This document shows, in pieces, positions 34,568 through 47,182 of a DNA stretch of 64,000 nt. A program made the translations under genes and the position numbers. Below the pieces are notes generated by a model. It had not been told where the DNA came from. It did no database searches and was given only the letters and a program-made list of their open reading frames with translations. Origin of the DNA: Anaspis maculata (taxonomy: Eukaryota > Arthropoda > Insecta > Coleoptera > Scraptiidae); contig OX421962.1 of NCBI GenBank assembly GCA_949128115.1, positions 13,219,262-13,283,261 of the forward strand, read 5' to 3'. Positions within the stretch are counted from its first letter, which is position 1; the number at the start of each line of letters is the position of its first letter.

Positions 34568-36095
34568 CAGGGTGGTCCATCCTAGCGTAATTATCCCATA
34601 GCGGTCTTACCGTTCAAGATAGAGAAAAAGATGTAAGAAAAAAGTTATATAGTTTGATGAGACCTATAACCTTATATTATTTTCAGCTATACAGGGTGTC
34701 CCATTTTGACGGGATGAACGAAACGTCATTTTTTTTAAATGGAACACCCTATATTTTTTTGCATTTTCATGTTCAGCTTTTTCAACTGTCTTATGCCTGT
34801 ATTTTTGTTTTTCAATTGTGTGGCAGTGCTACCAACTAAAAATTGAAAACTAAAAAAAAATTGCATTTTCACAGTTTTCTTAAAAAAATCGTAGCGGCCT
34901 TGCTTTTCAAAACTGAGAAATGGAACTTGACATGGTGATAGTCAAGTCAAAGATCAATATCCCAATGTCAAAAAATTGGGACTTCTTGATATAGGGCGTT
35001 CACAAAAAAAAACATCAATCTTTATAATTTTCCAAGTATCATAACTCATTTTTTTCAAATGGCATGCCCCTAATTTTATAACGTTATCTGATAGCTTTTT
35101 TTATCCTCTTTCATTTTTACTAGGGGTACCCTACCCTTAAACTTGATTTTTTTCGAGATAATCGGAAATTTTCACAAAATTTGCTATTTTTTTAGTTTTT
35201 TCAAAAATTGAGTTGGCCGTGATGAATGACAGACAAGCCAAATAGTACGCAACTCTCAGTTAGTCAGTCTGAATATTGTCGAACAAAGAAAAATGACTTT
35301 ACGCGAGAGGAAATGATTGATATGATATTTTGGTGATAATCCAGATATCCAGGATCCCACTTTGTTTTCTTTTTGCGTTGAAGCCATTTTTTTTGTTCGG
35401 CAGTATTCAGACTGACTAACAGACAGCTGCGTACTATTTGGCTTGCCTGTCATTCATCACAGCCAACTCAAATTTTGAAAAAACAAAAATAAATTGAAAA
35501 TTTTCGATCATCTCGGAGAAAAAAAAGTTTGAGGGTAGGGTACCCATAGTAAAAATGAAAGAGGATAAAAAAGCTATCAGATAACGTTGTAAAATTAAGG
35601 GCATGCCATTTGAAAAAAATGAGTTATGATACTTTGAAAATTATAAAGTTTGATGTTTTTTTGTGAACGCCCTGTATGAAGGAATCCCAATTTCTTGACA
35701 ATGGGATATTAGTCTGACTTGACTATCACCATGTCAAGTTTCATCTCTTAGTTTTGAAAAGCAAGGCCGCTACAATTTTTCTGAGAAAACTGTGAAAATG
35801 CGATTTGTTTTAGTTTTTAATTTTTAGTTGGCAGCACTGCCACACAATTGAAAAAAAATACAGGCATAAGACAGTTGAAAAAGTTGAACATGAAAATGCA
35901 AAAAAATATATAGGGTGTTCCATTTAAAAAAAATTGACGTTTCGTTGATCCCGTCAAAATGAGACACCCTGTATAGCTGAAGATAATTTTAGGTTATAGG
36001 TCTCATCAAACCATATAACTTTTCTTTTACATCTTTTTCTCTATCTTGAACGGTAAGACCGCTATGGGATAATTACGCTAGGATGGACCATCCTG
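34568..36095. mobile_element. outer palindromic TA-flanked element D
   Basis: The ends read TA|CAGGGTGGTCCATCCTAGCG and the inverse, with TA at 34566-34567 and 36096-36097. The outer arms are about 34568-34689 and 35974-36095 and pair almost perfectly. Another palindromic element occupies its exact centre (AGC-TA-GCT). Confidence 0.85.
34692..35971. mobile_element. inner palindromic TA-flanked element within D
   Basis: The ends read TA|CAGGGTGTCCCATTTTGACG and the inverse, with TA at 34690-34691 and 35972-35973. The arms of about 600 bases pair to a centre near 35330. It has no coding capacity. Confidence 0.85.
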
Positions 36096-36662
36096 TACAT
36101 CACCGAAATCAAACTGTCTCATCGCAGACATGTGCGTTCTCAATCTCTATTCCAACATTTTCCCATAAAGGCTTAGTTGAAGACCATATGCGATTTTACC
36201 TGAGTTTGGGCTCTATCAGACGCCTATTTTTTTCATCCAGACCTTGAAAGTAACTTCACAGCTTTCTAGCTTCTAAGCTCCATGCCTTAGTTGAGAATCT
36301 TCAGGGAAATTTCAGCTTTTCCAATTTTTCAGCATGCATCGCCGAAATTTGGGTGTTCAGTCGCTTGCACCAAACCGACACGTCCATCGGATGTGAAATT
36401 CTGAATCCAGTCGTAAATTGTGTACGCTCTTTTCTGCATGCCAGTCAAGCTTCGATGACCACTTGAAGCCGGCATTTCCTGTATTTTTCCTTCAAGTTTG
36501 ACTTGTCGTTTATTTTCTGGTCTCTTCTGCAGTGCTCGATTTTTCTGTATTCGAAATTTAGCTCTCTTTTCGCCCTGCCGTTGATCGGAATTCATGGTTT
36601 TTCCATTTCAACGACTAGGTATTCCTCAAAAAATAGCATGTGTCGTTATTCCGGCCATTATA

Positions 36663-37705
36663 CAGGGTGGTCCGACTTTTATGTCATTAAATTTAAGGAT
36701 CGATAGAGAATGAAAAATGAAGGGGACTTTCTCCAGAAAACATATTTGAGAAATGTCTAATAACAGAGATACAGCCCTTCAAAGTTGGAAATAAATAATC
36801 GTTTTTTTCGCATAACTTTTGAACCGTTCAACCGATTTGATTATAAATAGAACCAAAGGTTCACTGAAATTATCCCCGGTCGAACAATCATAACATGTTC
36901 CATAATAAAGTTTCAGGGGCTTAGACATTAGGGGGTGACCCTACTATTCCCACCCCATTTTTCACCCCCCTAGTTATTTTTGGAAACTGTTTATAATTTT
37001 GAATTCTACGTTCAATTTTGAAGAAAAAATCACTGTTGCAAAATTTTGATTAGAGGCTTCGTTTAGGAGATATTTGGGTTTGAAACTTTGGGAAACATCC
37101 CGAAATCGCCACTTTCAAAGGTCTAAAAAGTAAAATTCAAAGAAACTCATGATTTCTCAGCTGAAATAAGCTTTCTAGAGTTTCTAAGTTGATAAACCAC
37201 CATTTTTTCCAAAACACGGGAAATTTTCAGGAGAAAAACAATTAGGGTTCTGGAAAGTGGCGATTTCGGGATGTTTTCCAAAGTTTCAAACTCGAATATC
37301 TCCTAAACGAAGCCTCTAATCAAAATTTTGCAAGAGTGACTTTTTCTTCTAAATTGAACGTAAAATTCAAAATTATGAACAGTTTCCAAAAAAAACTAGG
37401 GGGGTGAAAAATAGGGGGGGAAAGTAGAGTCACCCCCTAATGTCTAAGCCCCTGAAACTTTTTTATGGAACATGTTATGATTGTTCGACAGGGGATAACT
37501 TTAGTAAACCTTTGGTTCTATTTTGAATAAAATCGGTTGAACGGTTAAAAAGTTATGCGGAAAAAACGATTATTCATTTCCAACTTTGAAGGGCTGTATC
37601 TCTGTTATTAGGCATTTCTCAAATATGTTTTCTGGAGAAAGTCCCCTTCATTTTTCATTTTCTATTGATCCTTAAATTTATTGACATAAAACGAGGACCA
37701 CCCTG
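36663..37705. mobile_element. palindromic TA-flanked element E
   Basis: The ends read TA|CAGGGTGGTCCGACTTTTATG and the inverse, with TA at 36661-36662 and 37706-37707. It is a near-complete palindrome of about 1.04 kb with its centre near 37190. No coding was seen. Confidence 0.88.
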
Positions 37706-37707
37706 TA

Positions 37708-39418
37708 TATAGGTAGTTGGACTGGTGTCGGTGCGTTCGACACGAACGGATGTGTTTGGCTGAGGGAAATTATTTGTCATCAAATATTAATCAACAAGAG
37801 CGCCAAGCTGACTAATTACAATTTTAGTGCTTCACTGACAAGCTAAGAAAGCACACAGGCAAGTCTACCTTCCATGTAATCAAATGATAATTGTTCAATG
37901 GGGTGAAAGTAATGGTTTGTTTATAAACTTGATTAAGTTTGTTCTGTGTATTTCGAAAACGGCCAAAAGCCAAAGGTATTGTTAGACCAAGTAAAGCACT
38001 AACAACATATAATATGCAACATACCTGGGCTAATTACATCATCGCGAACATCTGTCCCCGTAAATTAAAATATCCTTAACCCTCTCGTCAAAAGACCTCC
38101 TCTGCATTCAGGTTGAGTTGCTTACAACATGAGAACCGTTTGAGGCATGCCAAGGGGCCACTTTGTCGCTCAGAAACTATCTATAAGACATCGAATAAAA
38201 ATATAATTCACCAGGTCAATTATTTGATGGCTCACAAGTATAACTGCGCACCTGACTTGGTAAATGAAACAGATATTGACACAGAGCTGCTGAATAAATC
38301 TGTAAGTTGAAACACAATAACACATCATCAGCGGGACGTAAATTGATCAAACTAAGACACCCAGCTTTTATGTAATTTATTTATTTCCGTCAACTTTAGA
38401 GCCTATCGGATTGTCAAAGCTTGACGGGAAGAGACCAAACGGTATGACGCTGATACCTTGGTCTCACGGAATATATTTGGTCTGGGACGCGACCTGTGCA
38501 GATACGCTGGAGCCTTCACATTCAGAAAACTCATCAAAATCTACTGGGGACGTAGCCAATATCGCTGCCAACAACAATCGGAGAAGATATAGACAAATTT
38601 TTGACGCAGGCTATCGGTTTTTAGTTTTTTTCTGTGGAAACGCTCGGTCCTTGGTCCAAAGAAAGCGTACAATTCGTGGACCAATTAGGGACTAAATTAA
38701 AAGCTGTGACTGGAGAAACACGTTCAAAAATTTACCTAATTTAAAGAATCAGTCTTGCCATTCAACGGGGAAATGCTGTGAGCATCATGGGCACGTTGCG
38801 TCGACCATTCCCATGGATGAAATATTTTTAATTCCATTCTACTCATACACATAATATTTTTTTAATAAATGCATTTCACTTGTTCATTATTTGATCCGTA
38901 ATTGAAATAATGGCTATAATTTCGAAATACCATAATCAATGGGTGATGATCTCTCTCTAAGTACAACTCAATAATCGATATCTCTCTTTGTACAAATGAA
39001 TATGGGCTATGAAGAAAAAGGGTTGATTTAGATTACGAGATATTAATTAGTTACACAAGGAGTCAAAACTTAAATGTGTTATGAAACTTAACCCATCAAG
39101 GTCGCTTCTTTAAGTGAGTAGGAATACGGAAACGGGACTTAATTTAGAGTTGACTTAATTGTGCGCGCTAAGGCAGGCATTAGGATGTAGTTTTAATCTC
39201 AGAAACCGAGTGTAAATTGAAATACCTAATTCCTTGTTGTCAGCTTGGAGTCAGCACAATATGAGAGTAATCCATGAATAATTAATTCAAATGAAGTAAT
39301 TGAGGTTCACGAAATTAAATTAGTGATCATTGATCAAGCAATAAATAAAGGAGTTGTTGTTTTAAAGACTTTGTTTGATCGCAATATTTATTTATCCAAT
39401 CGTCCTCTTCCAAATGAA
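37708..39418. other. unique intron-like DNA
   Basis: Open frames near 38113-38310 and 38411-38695 have no recognised domain. No repeats were seen. Confidence 0.35.
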
Positions 39419-40455
39419 CCTGGGTAATTACACACATCTAGGGGTCAAGCAAATTCAGACGATTTCTAAAATCATCATAACTTTTGATTGCCGTCAGCGA
39501 TTTCATATCTGTTTTCAGTGTTCGATAGCCCAATCTTTCATTCCCATGTCTTGATCACGTCGAATACAAACAATGTTTTATAATGTTTCTACAGGGTGAT
39601 CAATGGAACAGTGTAAAATTGCCAAAAGTTCAGTACAAGCGCGATTTCCAAAAAAAAAATTTCATGCAATTCAAATAGCACAGTTATGAAGGTATTTCAG
39701 CTTCAGTAGCGTTTTTGAATTTGGAAAATCGAAGGTAAATTGCCAAAGATATTGATCATTTTGTGCCGCCATGTTGAACTTCCAAGAAAGTGATCCGATT
39801 TCATTGAAACTTGGATTACACTCATATCTGGTTTCAGTGATTGGAATTCCAAGGTCAAATGTCTTTCTCGGTCACTTTCAAGCCGCCACATTCAACTTTC
39901 ATGTAAATGATTCGATTCTAGTGTGTTTCAAGTTTCATTCAAATTGAATTATTTATGTAAAAAGTTCAATATAGCGGCTCGAAAGTGATCGAAAGTGACA
40001 TTTGACCTTGAAATTTCAATTACTTGAACCAGACATGAATGTGTTCCAAGTTTCAATGAAATCGGATCTTTTTTTCTTGGAAGTTCAACATGGCGGCACA
40101 AAATGATCAATATCTTTGCCAATTCACCTTTGATTTTCAAAATTCAAAATTGTTACTGAAGTTGAAACACCGATATTCATAACTGTGCTATTGGAATGCA
40201 TAAAATATTTTTTTTTGAAAATCGCGCTCGTACTGAACTTTCGGCATTCTCACTGTTCTCTTGGTTACCCTGTAGCAGCCTTATGAAAAACTGTTTGTAT
40301 TTGACGTGATCAAGGCATGAGAACGAAAGATTCGGCTATCGAACACTGAAGACCGATATGAAATCGCCCACGGGAATCAGAAGTTATGATGATTTCAGAA
40401 ATCGTCTGAATTTGCTGGTCCCCTAGATTCTCTTGATGTGTGTAGAATGATTTGG
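39419..40455. repeat. outer inverted repeat around element F
   Basis: The sequence at about 39419-39590 is mirrored at about 40275-40455 (for example AAATTCAGACGATTTCTA with its inverse TAGGGGACC-proximal partner). The arms are about 160-175 bases, with some indels. Element F sits at the centre, so this is another palindrome in palindrome. Confidence 0.75.
39592..40272. mobile_element. palindromic TA-flanked element F
   Basis: The ends read TA|CAGGGTGATCAATGG and the inverse CCAAGAGAACAG-type end before CCCTG|TA, with TA at 39590-39591 and 40273-40274. The arms pair around a centre near 39930. No coding was seen. Confidence 0.82.
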
Positions 40456-41106
40456 GAATCGAAAGGCAGTTGGGAATTTATTTAAATGATTCAATTGAAA
40501 GGGTTATATCAGGAGAAATCTACAGCACAAAAAATACACACAACGTAAGGGTCATTGTTTCACGTCTAATTAACTGGGAGAAAGGGTTTCATCACAGTAT
40601 GAACAGTGAACACGTGTTGCATTTGATCAACTTATCTTTTTCTAGAGCGCGTCGTGCTACCCCCACAGTAGATTGACTTTGGAAAATCAATAGCCTCAAG
40701 AAACATAAAAGCATCATGATACTCGCAAAAGAAATGATTGAAAATCTTTGGATTTATTGAGAAAATTCCCTACGAATCGTCTATAGCTTCAGAGAACTGG
40801 GAAAGCACGTTGCAAGTATTGACTCGCGAAAGAATGGGAATAAGCGAAGAGAGTTGGACTTTGGCTTCCTTATTGAAGTGAAAAGTAACTCGAGTAGCTC
40901 GACAAATGACAACATATAGAAATAACGACAAATAACTGTATGGCACATTGCAATAATATCGTGCTTTTCGATGGAAAACGCTCAGTCCCGGAGCCATTTT
41001 CCGCGATCGCTGTTGGCAGTTATTTGAGAAACGTCCCAGCTAATATTGACAAGTGCTCCGGAGCGAATGCAAATACTGAATCCTGAAACTTTTTGTTTGT
41101 TTACAG
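40456..41106. other. intron sequence upstream of the kuz exon
   Basis: No gene is recognised. The 3' splice site TTTGTTTGTTTACAG, with its T-rich tract, ends at 41106. Confidence 0.5.
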
Positions 41107-41715
41107 ATGACGAGTCTGCGACAGTACACGGCATCATCACCAAGGAAGGCCTATTCGAGGGAACCATATCCACCAAACTGGAGGACTACCACGTAGAACC
41201 GATGTCGCGATACCTGAACGCCACCGCCGCCAGCGCCTCCTGTCCCTCCGCCATCCACTCGATCGTGTACAAAACGTCCGACGTTCAGGACCCGCGTCGT
41301 GGTCTTCCCTGTGCCTCACATCGATTGAACGCCAAATCGCAGCGCCGGAAAAAGCGCTGGCTCCTCGAAGCCGAAGCCAAATCTCCGTACGACGGCCCGT
41401 GGCGGGGCAACCGCACCAAACAGCACCTGCTGCCGCCCCAGCCGCCGCCCTACTCGCCGCCCTACATGCCGCCCTTCGACCTCAACCAGCCCATCGACGA
41501 GGAGCTGGACCTGGGCAACCGCACCAACGTCGACGTGTCCAGCCTCATCTTCCGCAACGTCAACAAGCGCGCCACCGTCGATCCGAAGAAGACGACCTGC
41601 ATGCTGTACCTGCAGGCCGACCATCAGTTTTTCCAGAAGTACGGCACCGAAGAGGCCTGCATCGAAGTCATGACCAGGCACGTGCAGCGCGTGAACGCCA
41701 TCTACAAGGCCACAG
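41107..41715 (+). CDS. kuz: kuzbanian/ADAM10-like metalloprotease, internal exon (prodomain to protease start)
   Basis: This exon encodes part of a membrane-anchored metalloprotease of the ADAM10 family, which in animals sheds Notch and other surface proteins. The 609-base exon is bounded by TTTACAG and GTAAAG and is phase 1 at both ends. It starts with the end of the prodomain (SATVHGIITKEGLFEGTIS, then DYHVEPMSRYL and HSIVYKTSDVQDP). A proprotein-convertase motif RRKKR lies at 41343-41357, then a Pro-rich linker. The first strand of the protease domain is at about 41585-41714 (TTCMLYLQADHQFFQKYG). It is far more GC-rich than its surroundings. It joins in frame to 54630-54770. The zinc-binding HExxH would be in a later exon not present here. 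Confidence in the family is high; the symbol follows insect usage. Confidence 0.9.
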
Positions 41716-42839
41716 GTAAAGATTGATGACTTGGCTCGTTTAGATAAGCCAGATTAGAGGCTGCGAAAACGTCTTCTGCGAGCTTCCCCCAAAAAAAAAT
41801 TCCATGAAAGCTTCCTTGCGCGACGTCACCTTTCGCCTCTGAAATATTTGCAGACCGCTGGAACAATTCTGGATTTTAGATTGGGGATCGGCGGTGCTTA
41901 CATGGATATGCTTTCAGCGCCCGGGGCTTCGAAAATTCCAAGTGTCCGACGACGTCCCAAGTTAATGTGCTTGTCCACCGACTCTTTCCAGTGAGGTCGT
42001 AGTGCGAGCTTCATATATAATTAATCTGGACATGGTTTTTATATTGGCTTTATATTATACCAACGTTTCGGCCTCACGCACACATCACGTCAACTTTCGG
42101 ATTTATCCTCTGACACCGGCGAGCATATATCTATAAATTTTTATCTGCCGTGTCATGAGAATGTGCCGGAATAAATTCGTGCTGCAATTTTATGAAATAA
42201 CGCCAGTATAGGTAGACTGCTGCCGCCGCACCGAAAAAAAAAGCACGTCGCTGTCACTACCGCATTATAATAAATCACAATTTTAATTCCCCAACGGGTT
42301 TGCTACAATTTATCAGTCTGGGTGTATTATGTGATGTGATGTGCAAAGGGATGCGGGATGCGCATTGTTAGATACAACACCGCGAGTCTTTTGGAGTAGG
42401 TGATGGCGAAATCCAATTTCTTGCTGTTGTTATATTTACCGGAAATGGCTGTCATGTTCATGTACATGTTCAGAAGCAAAATGCCACACTGGATGCTCGC
42501 TAGCTGTATACCCAGATACTTGACACCGCCGGATAAATTCGAGCCGGTTCCTTGCCGACGGGGTTGCAGCAGCATGTTGCGGCATTCTTCTGATTCGGTT
42601 CACCATCGCAAGCCAATTCCGTAATGGTGCCAGAACAGCATTGATTATCTTGTCATCCGAGGTTCACTTGAGCCGCCCAACTATTGCATGCAATTCCGAT
42701 TCTGCTCTTCATGTTAATTGATCATTATAAATTTCGGTATTTGCCTTTCAAACTTCTATCAAGTGGATGGACCACCGCATGCACAGCCAATTCAGTAGTC
42801 AGTAGTCTTTTCAAGAAGTATACATACTTGTTATACTTC
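41716..42839. other. intron sequence, no gene recognised
   Basis: The 5' splice site GTAAAG opens the 12.9-kb intron at 41716. The open frames at 42327-42624 overlap on both strands and show no domain. Confidence 0.5.
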
Positions 42840-45425
42840 GATGGCCCCGTCCTCAAGATCACACATGTAGTTTATGTTTCGGCGCTCGTTTTGGCGTAAT
42901 GTTTCAAGAAATATGAATTAACTGTTTCATAACCATGCCCTCCTCATGCCACCTCTTATATAATAGCCCACTCACTCGTCATTATGTTTCTTACGCTCGG
43001 ACGGTGCGGATGTTTTTCGGGCGTGCTTATATCGACAAAAGTGCAATGCCGAATTCAAGAAAAAGGAAAATCGTTGAAGTCAAAGACAACGTAAAAATTA
43101 AATGAGAAGGCTTATTCAAAGAATGCTGGAAGATTTTTCCACAAGTAAGTAACACACTTATAATACTTCTCATCATGTTACAGTGTTTCGACCACGCCAA
43201 AAAACACCAGGTGTCAGCCCAAAAGGAAAACTACCAAAACATCCAGATAAGAGTAAAATCTGACTGGGATTCGGTAGAAAATTGCGAACCACTTCTTATC
43301 AGTGTGATAACTTGATTAAGAATGTAGGCACACGCGGAATAAAGCGGAATAATTTAATAATGGCTGAAGACGTGAGTAATATCCGTCCATAGTCACCGCA
43401 AAACGTGAAAAGGAATCGACGTCTGCCAAATGTTCTCCACACAAGGTCCGTTTCTCCACGGACAGTTGCAAAGAAATAATTTTTGTGCAACAGGAGACAG
43501 CGACTAGGAGAATGGGGCCTTGCAATTGAAAAACTCAACGTGAGGTCGCCACTACTGTAGGGGGCGCCTACTTCGATGAAGCGGCCGTAACCATGGGAAA
43601 AACATGGGAGTTTGAGTAGTTTGACCAGTAACTGATAGTGACTGGAAACGTCAAGCAAGAAACAGAGGTTATCCAAATTTCAAATCAAGACATAAAATGA
43701 CGGACGTCGGTCGCTGAAGCGTCAACGCCGTCAAAATTGTCGAATTTGCCCCCAACGGTCGTGGCGCCCTCGGTGTGTGAAAGTGGCAGTGCAAGGCCCC
43801 ATTCCGCAAAAGCAATGAGTGAATCCGGCTCTGGAAACTTCCGTTTGCGTTCAGCTGAAAGCCAAAATCTCCCAGCCGCTAACTAACCTGCACAAAACAA
43901 TAATATGCCGGTAAATTATCTGGGAAATTCCTCAGGTCACATCCACAAAATACAAGAATAGGAGGTAGCTGCAGACTTGGCTGCACGTTGAGAGCCTTAC
44001 GTTTCTTTGAAATTAAACGAAAATGCTGGAAAAAAACTGATGGAAAAATACAATACTCCAGTATTGCAAGTACCTAATTGTTTACGTTGTTTTCTGAAGA
44101 CGACAGAAAGATCAAATTTTAGCAGAATTTGCAAGACACCATAAGAAATGGCATTATCCATGCCCTTCAGTTGATCAGTTGCAATGCTATTACAAAAATT
44201 CTAGGCCAAAAGACCATGGCAACGTAAGCTATGCTATGAGCTATCAGAGACTCCGAGAGCTGTTGACTGACATGTTCTACCCGATATCAACAAAGGAAAA
44301 ACAGCCATACTTAGAAATTGAATGACTTCATACAATTAATGGCGAGGCAGCAGTATATAGACAAAATTGCCTGTCTGGTTCTAATTTCGCCGGAAAATGC
44401 AAGTCGGTGGAATATATAAAAATGACATCCAGACAACAAAGTGGCACCTAGTTAGCAACAAGCATCAACATCAAAACCACAATTATACTTGTATCGTCTA
44501 ATGTGCCTACAAGAAAAATTGGAAAAAGAAGGAGGGGAGGAACACAGGTGTTACAACGAGTACAAACGAAGATTAACGACACCGAAGAGGAACACGTTAC
44601 CAAGAAAGAATGGAAGGGACAGCAAACTCTACCGCGAGATGCAGTAGAAGTGAACTACGCAACAGGAGTAAAGCTTTCCACTGAAAATTGGGAGTTAATC
44701 ACCCAAAATAGAAGCCTGTTGAATTTGATTGAAGGAAAAGCATATTTTGTTTTTCCTCACAAAAAAAAACAATCGCAACGAAAAAGAATCTCCAAAATCA
44801 AACTGTTCCCAAGAATTTGAAAAAAGTACAACCTTTTAAAATTGAGGCAATTGCAAAACGGTGGACGTCAAGAAGAAAAATTCAGATCGTCATACTGTTT
44901 GAGGAAAAAAATCGAATAGCAAAAATTGTGATTTATTGTGATTATCAAAAATGGGACTCTTACCTGACTCGTTAACATTTCAAATTTCACGATTTTCATA
45001 GGTACTTGAGTGAAAAACTTGCTATTCGAAAGCTTTTGAAGGAGGATCTATAGACCCAAACGATGCCTACTTTTTATGGCCAATAAACAAAAAGATCGTG
45101 AATTACCTGCGATGTTTGTATCAAAATAGCTTCATGGGTTCATGTTCATTCGTTTCCCAAATAGCTAATCAACAGTCCTGTTGCCTGTTGCTCTTGTCCG
45201 TAGGTTTTTACAAAATTATTAAAACCTGTGATGGACCCCTTAGGTGCGTGCGGCTGGACTAACAGCGGTCATATGTGAACGATCTTTTGTGATTTGGGCG
45301 AATCAAAACTGAATGTATTCGTAATATCGCCCATATTTACTACTCCGTTACTATTCTTGAAACATTACGCCAAAACGAGCGCCGAAACATAAACTACATG
45401 TGCGATCTCTTTGGACGGGGCCATC
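42840..45425. mobile_element. DNA transposon with about 75-bp terminal inverted repeats
   Basis: The ends GATGGCCCCGTCC and GGACGGGGCCATC open inverted repeats of about 73-75 bases (42840-42912 and 45351-45425) that pair through GGCGCTCGTTTTGGCGTAATG with few mismatches. The element is 2,586 bp. Interior frames (43299-43676 minus, 44503-44820 plus) show no transposase domain I can name, so the superfamily is unassigned. No clear target duplication was found. Confidence 0.75.
44503..44820 (+). CDS. unrecognised basic protein frame inside the TIR element
   Basis: The 105-residue frame is Lys/Arg-rich at both ends (KRRRGG near the start, KKKQSQRKR near the end), with a middle like STENWELITQNRSLLNL. 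It may be the remnant of the element's own protein, since degenerate coding-like sequence precedes it at about 44060-44330. The function is unknown. Confidence 0.25.
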   Translation: MPTRKIGKRRRGGTQVLQRVQTKINDTEEEHVTKKEWKGQQTLPRDAVEVNYATGVKLSTENWELITQNRSLLNLIEGKAYFVFPHKKKQSQRKRISKIKLFPRI

Positions 45426-45479
45426 TCGTATAATTGAGGATTGAACGTTCTTACAGGTAAGTCGTTAAACCTCTAATTG

Positions 45480-45670
45480 TCCATGATTAAGTACACCTTC
45501 TCCACTTGTAGTTCAGAAAGCGTCAATTGTATTTCAAATTAAAAAATTGTATTTGGAGAAGCTCCACTTGTATTCCAGAAGTAGTCATTTGAATGCCGGC
45601 AAGCGTGACTTGTAATTCAGAACCTTGTTCAGAACCTATCAATCGTAGTTCGGAAACGTTTGTTGCTAGA
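45480..45670. repeat. short degenerate tandem repeat
   Basis: A motif like CACTTGTANTTCAGAA recurs about five times at spacings of 30-45 bases. It lies between the TIR element and the LINE remnant. Confidence 0.5.
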
Positions 45671-46876
45671 TATACGAGTCCTCGGTTAGGTTCTTTATCG
45701 CTATCCTTCATTGTTGACACCAATAGAAATAATTTGGTCTAAGACTTAGTCATTCTTGTGTAAATCCACCTTTGAATTTCCAATGTCATAGCTTCTGGGG
45801 TTATGGAACAAAGGCTAAACTTCTTTTTTCTCAAGCTGGCGTTACAAGCTATTGTGGGTTTCAGCTTTTTTTGCGATTCACTTCCACTTCATCTCCTCAC
45901 CCCCATCTCTTGCATACCTTCTTCCACGCTGTCAATTCACATTTCTTAATCTTTCTTTCACTCTTCTCCCTCCCGGTTTCCATTCCAACACTCTTCTTGG
46001 AGTTCTGTTTTTACTCATCCTCATTACATGTCCCATGTCCCAGCCATTCTATTCTTTGACCCTTTGTGAATCGAACTATGTCGGCTATGTTTATTAGCTC
46101 GTTCAATTTGTAGTTCATCCTGATTCGCCATTCCCTGTCCTCACTCTGCACTGTTCCAAAAATCGTTCGCCAAATTCTGCGTTCAAATGTCCTGAGATGT
46201 TGCTCGTCGCGCTTTGTCAATATCCAAGCTTCCCATCCATATGTTACAATGGGCCTTAGAATGCTTTCGCGAATTTCTAGCTTTGAATCTCTGTCCAACG
46301 TTCCCGTTTTCAGCAGTCCTCTGTTGTACGTGTAATAACATCGGCTTCTACTGAGTACTCTGGCTTGAAGCTCACTACTGATGGAATTGGTTTGATTCAT
46401 TTTTGACCCCAAGTACAAAAATTCCTCTACTTGGTCTTTGTGAGTCTCGCATTGCAGGTGTTGTCCGACAACTGGGCTGGGGTTCTTATTACTTCTATGT
46501 ATTTGATTTTGTTATCGTTTATTTGTGGTCCTCTTCTTGTTGCTTCCTTGTTCAGGGTGGCCAATGTGTCTTTCAGCATATTTTTGTTCCTACTGACTAT
46601 TGCTGTGTCATCAGCATAAGCGGGAACTTGTGTGATTCTTTTTCCGATATACCCACTGATGTTCTGCTTTCTGGACTGCTTCCAGGACCAAACTGAAGAG
46701 CAAAGAGGACAGTGCATCTCTTCAACACCAGTATCAATCAGGAAGTCGGATGTGCACTAGTTGCCAACTCTTACTGCTGCCCTGGATCCTGCCAAAGTCA
46801 TTTCTATCAGTTGGACTAGTTTTTCCGAAACACTCAGCAACAACAGGTCGTTAAGCAACTCGCGAGCTGAGAACTA

Positions 46877-47007
46877 CCGGGTGTTTATAAACGTCTGTGA
46901 TCGCGGCAGGCTTTGGTCAGGCCAAAAGTCGCAGTGAAAGGCACGATTTGAAAGAGTGATAGGAGATTCCAAAGGCGATATGATAACAAACGTTTATAAA
47001 CACCCGG
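46877..47007. mobile_element. small TA-flanked MITE (131 bp)
   Basis: The ends CCGGGTGTTTATAAACG and the inverse are flanked by TA at 46875-46876 and 47008-47009. It is the leftmost of three adjacent inverted-repeat units inserted into the LINE remnant. The terminus resembles that of the element at 24403. Confidence 0.85.
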
Positions 47008-47009
47008 TA

Positions 47010-47180
47010 TAATGTTCCATCTGCACTTTTGTAAAAAATTACCTTTCAACTTCGAACCAGCAAAAAAAAAGTTTCCTCAAGTTCCTGATCGAATTGTTCA
47101 TATCATGTAACATTTCGTCCATTTTTTGCTGATTTGAAGTTCGAAGTTAATCTTCTACAAAAAGTGCAGATAGAACATTG
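47010..47180. repeat. inverted repeat between two TA-flanked elements
   Basis: AATGTTCCATCTGCACTTTT at the left is mirrored by AAAAGTGCAGATAGAACATT at the right. It is a third palindromic unit sandwiched between the MITE at 46877 and the mariner-derived element at 47183. Confidence 0.7.
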
Positions 47181-47182
47181 CA

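Noticed and set aside
35250..35450. Minus-strand frame across the centre of element D
   Set aside because: It spans the loop of a palindrome and both strands give similar text; there is no domain.
28000..41000. Upstream kuz exons
   Set aside because: I looked for a phase-1 donor after an ADAM10 prodomain-like stretch and found none. The preceding exons are probably before the window.
41399..41719. Second frame across the kuz exon with 106 codons
   Set aside because: It is a shadow of the GC-rich kuz exon in another frame; the kuz frame carries the family motifs and the correct splice phase.
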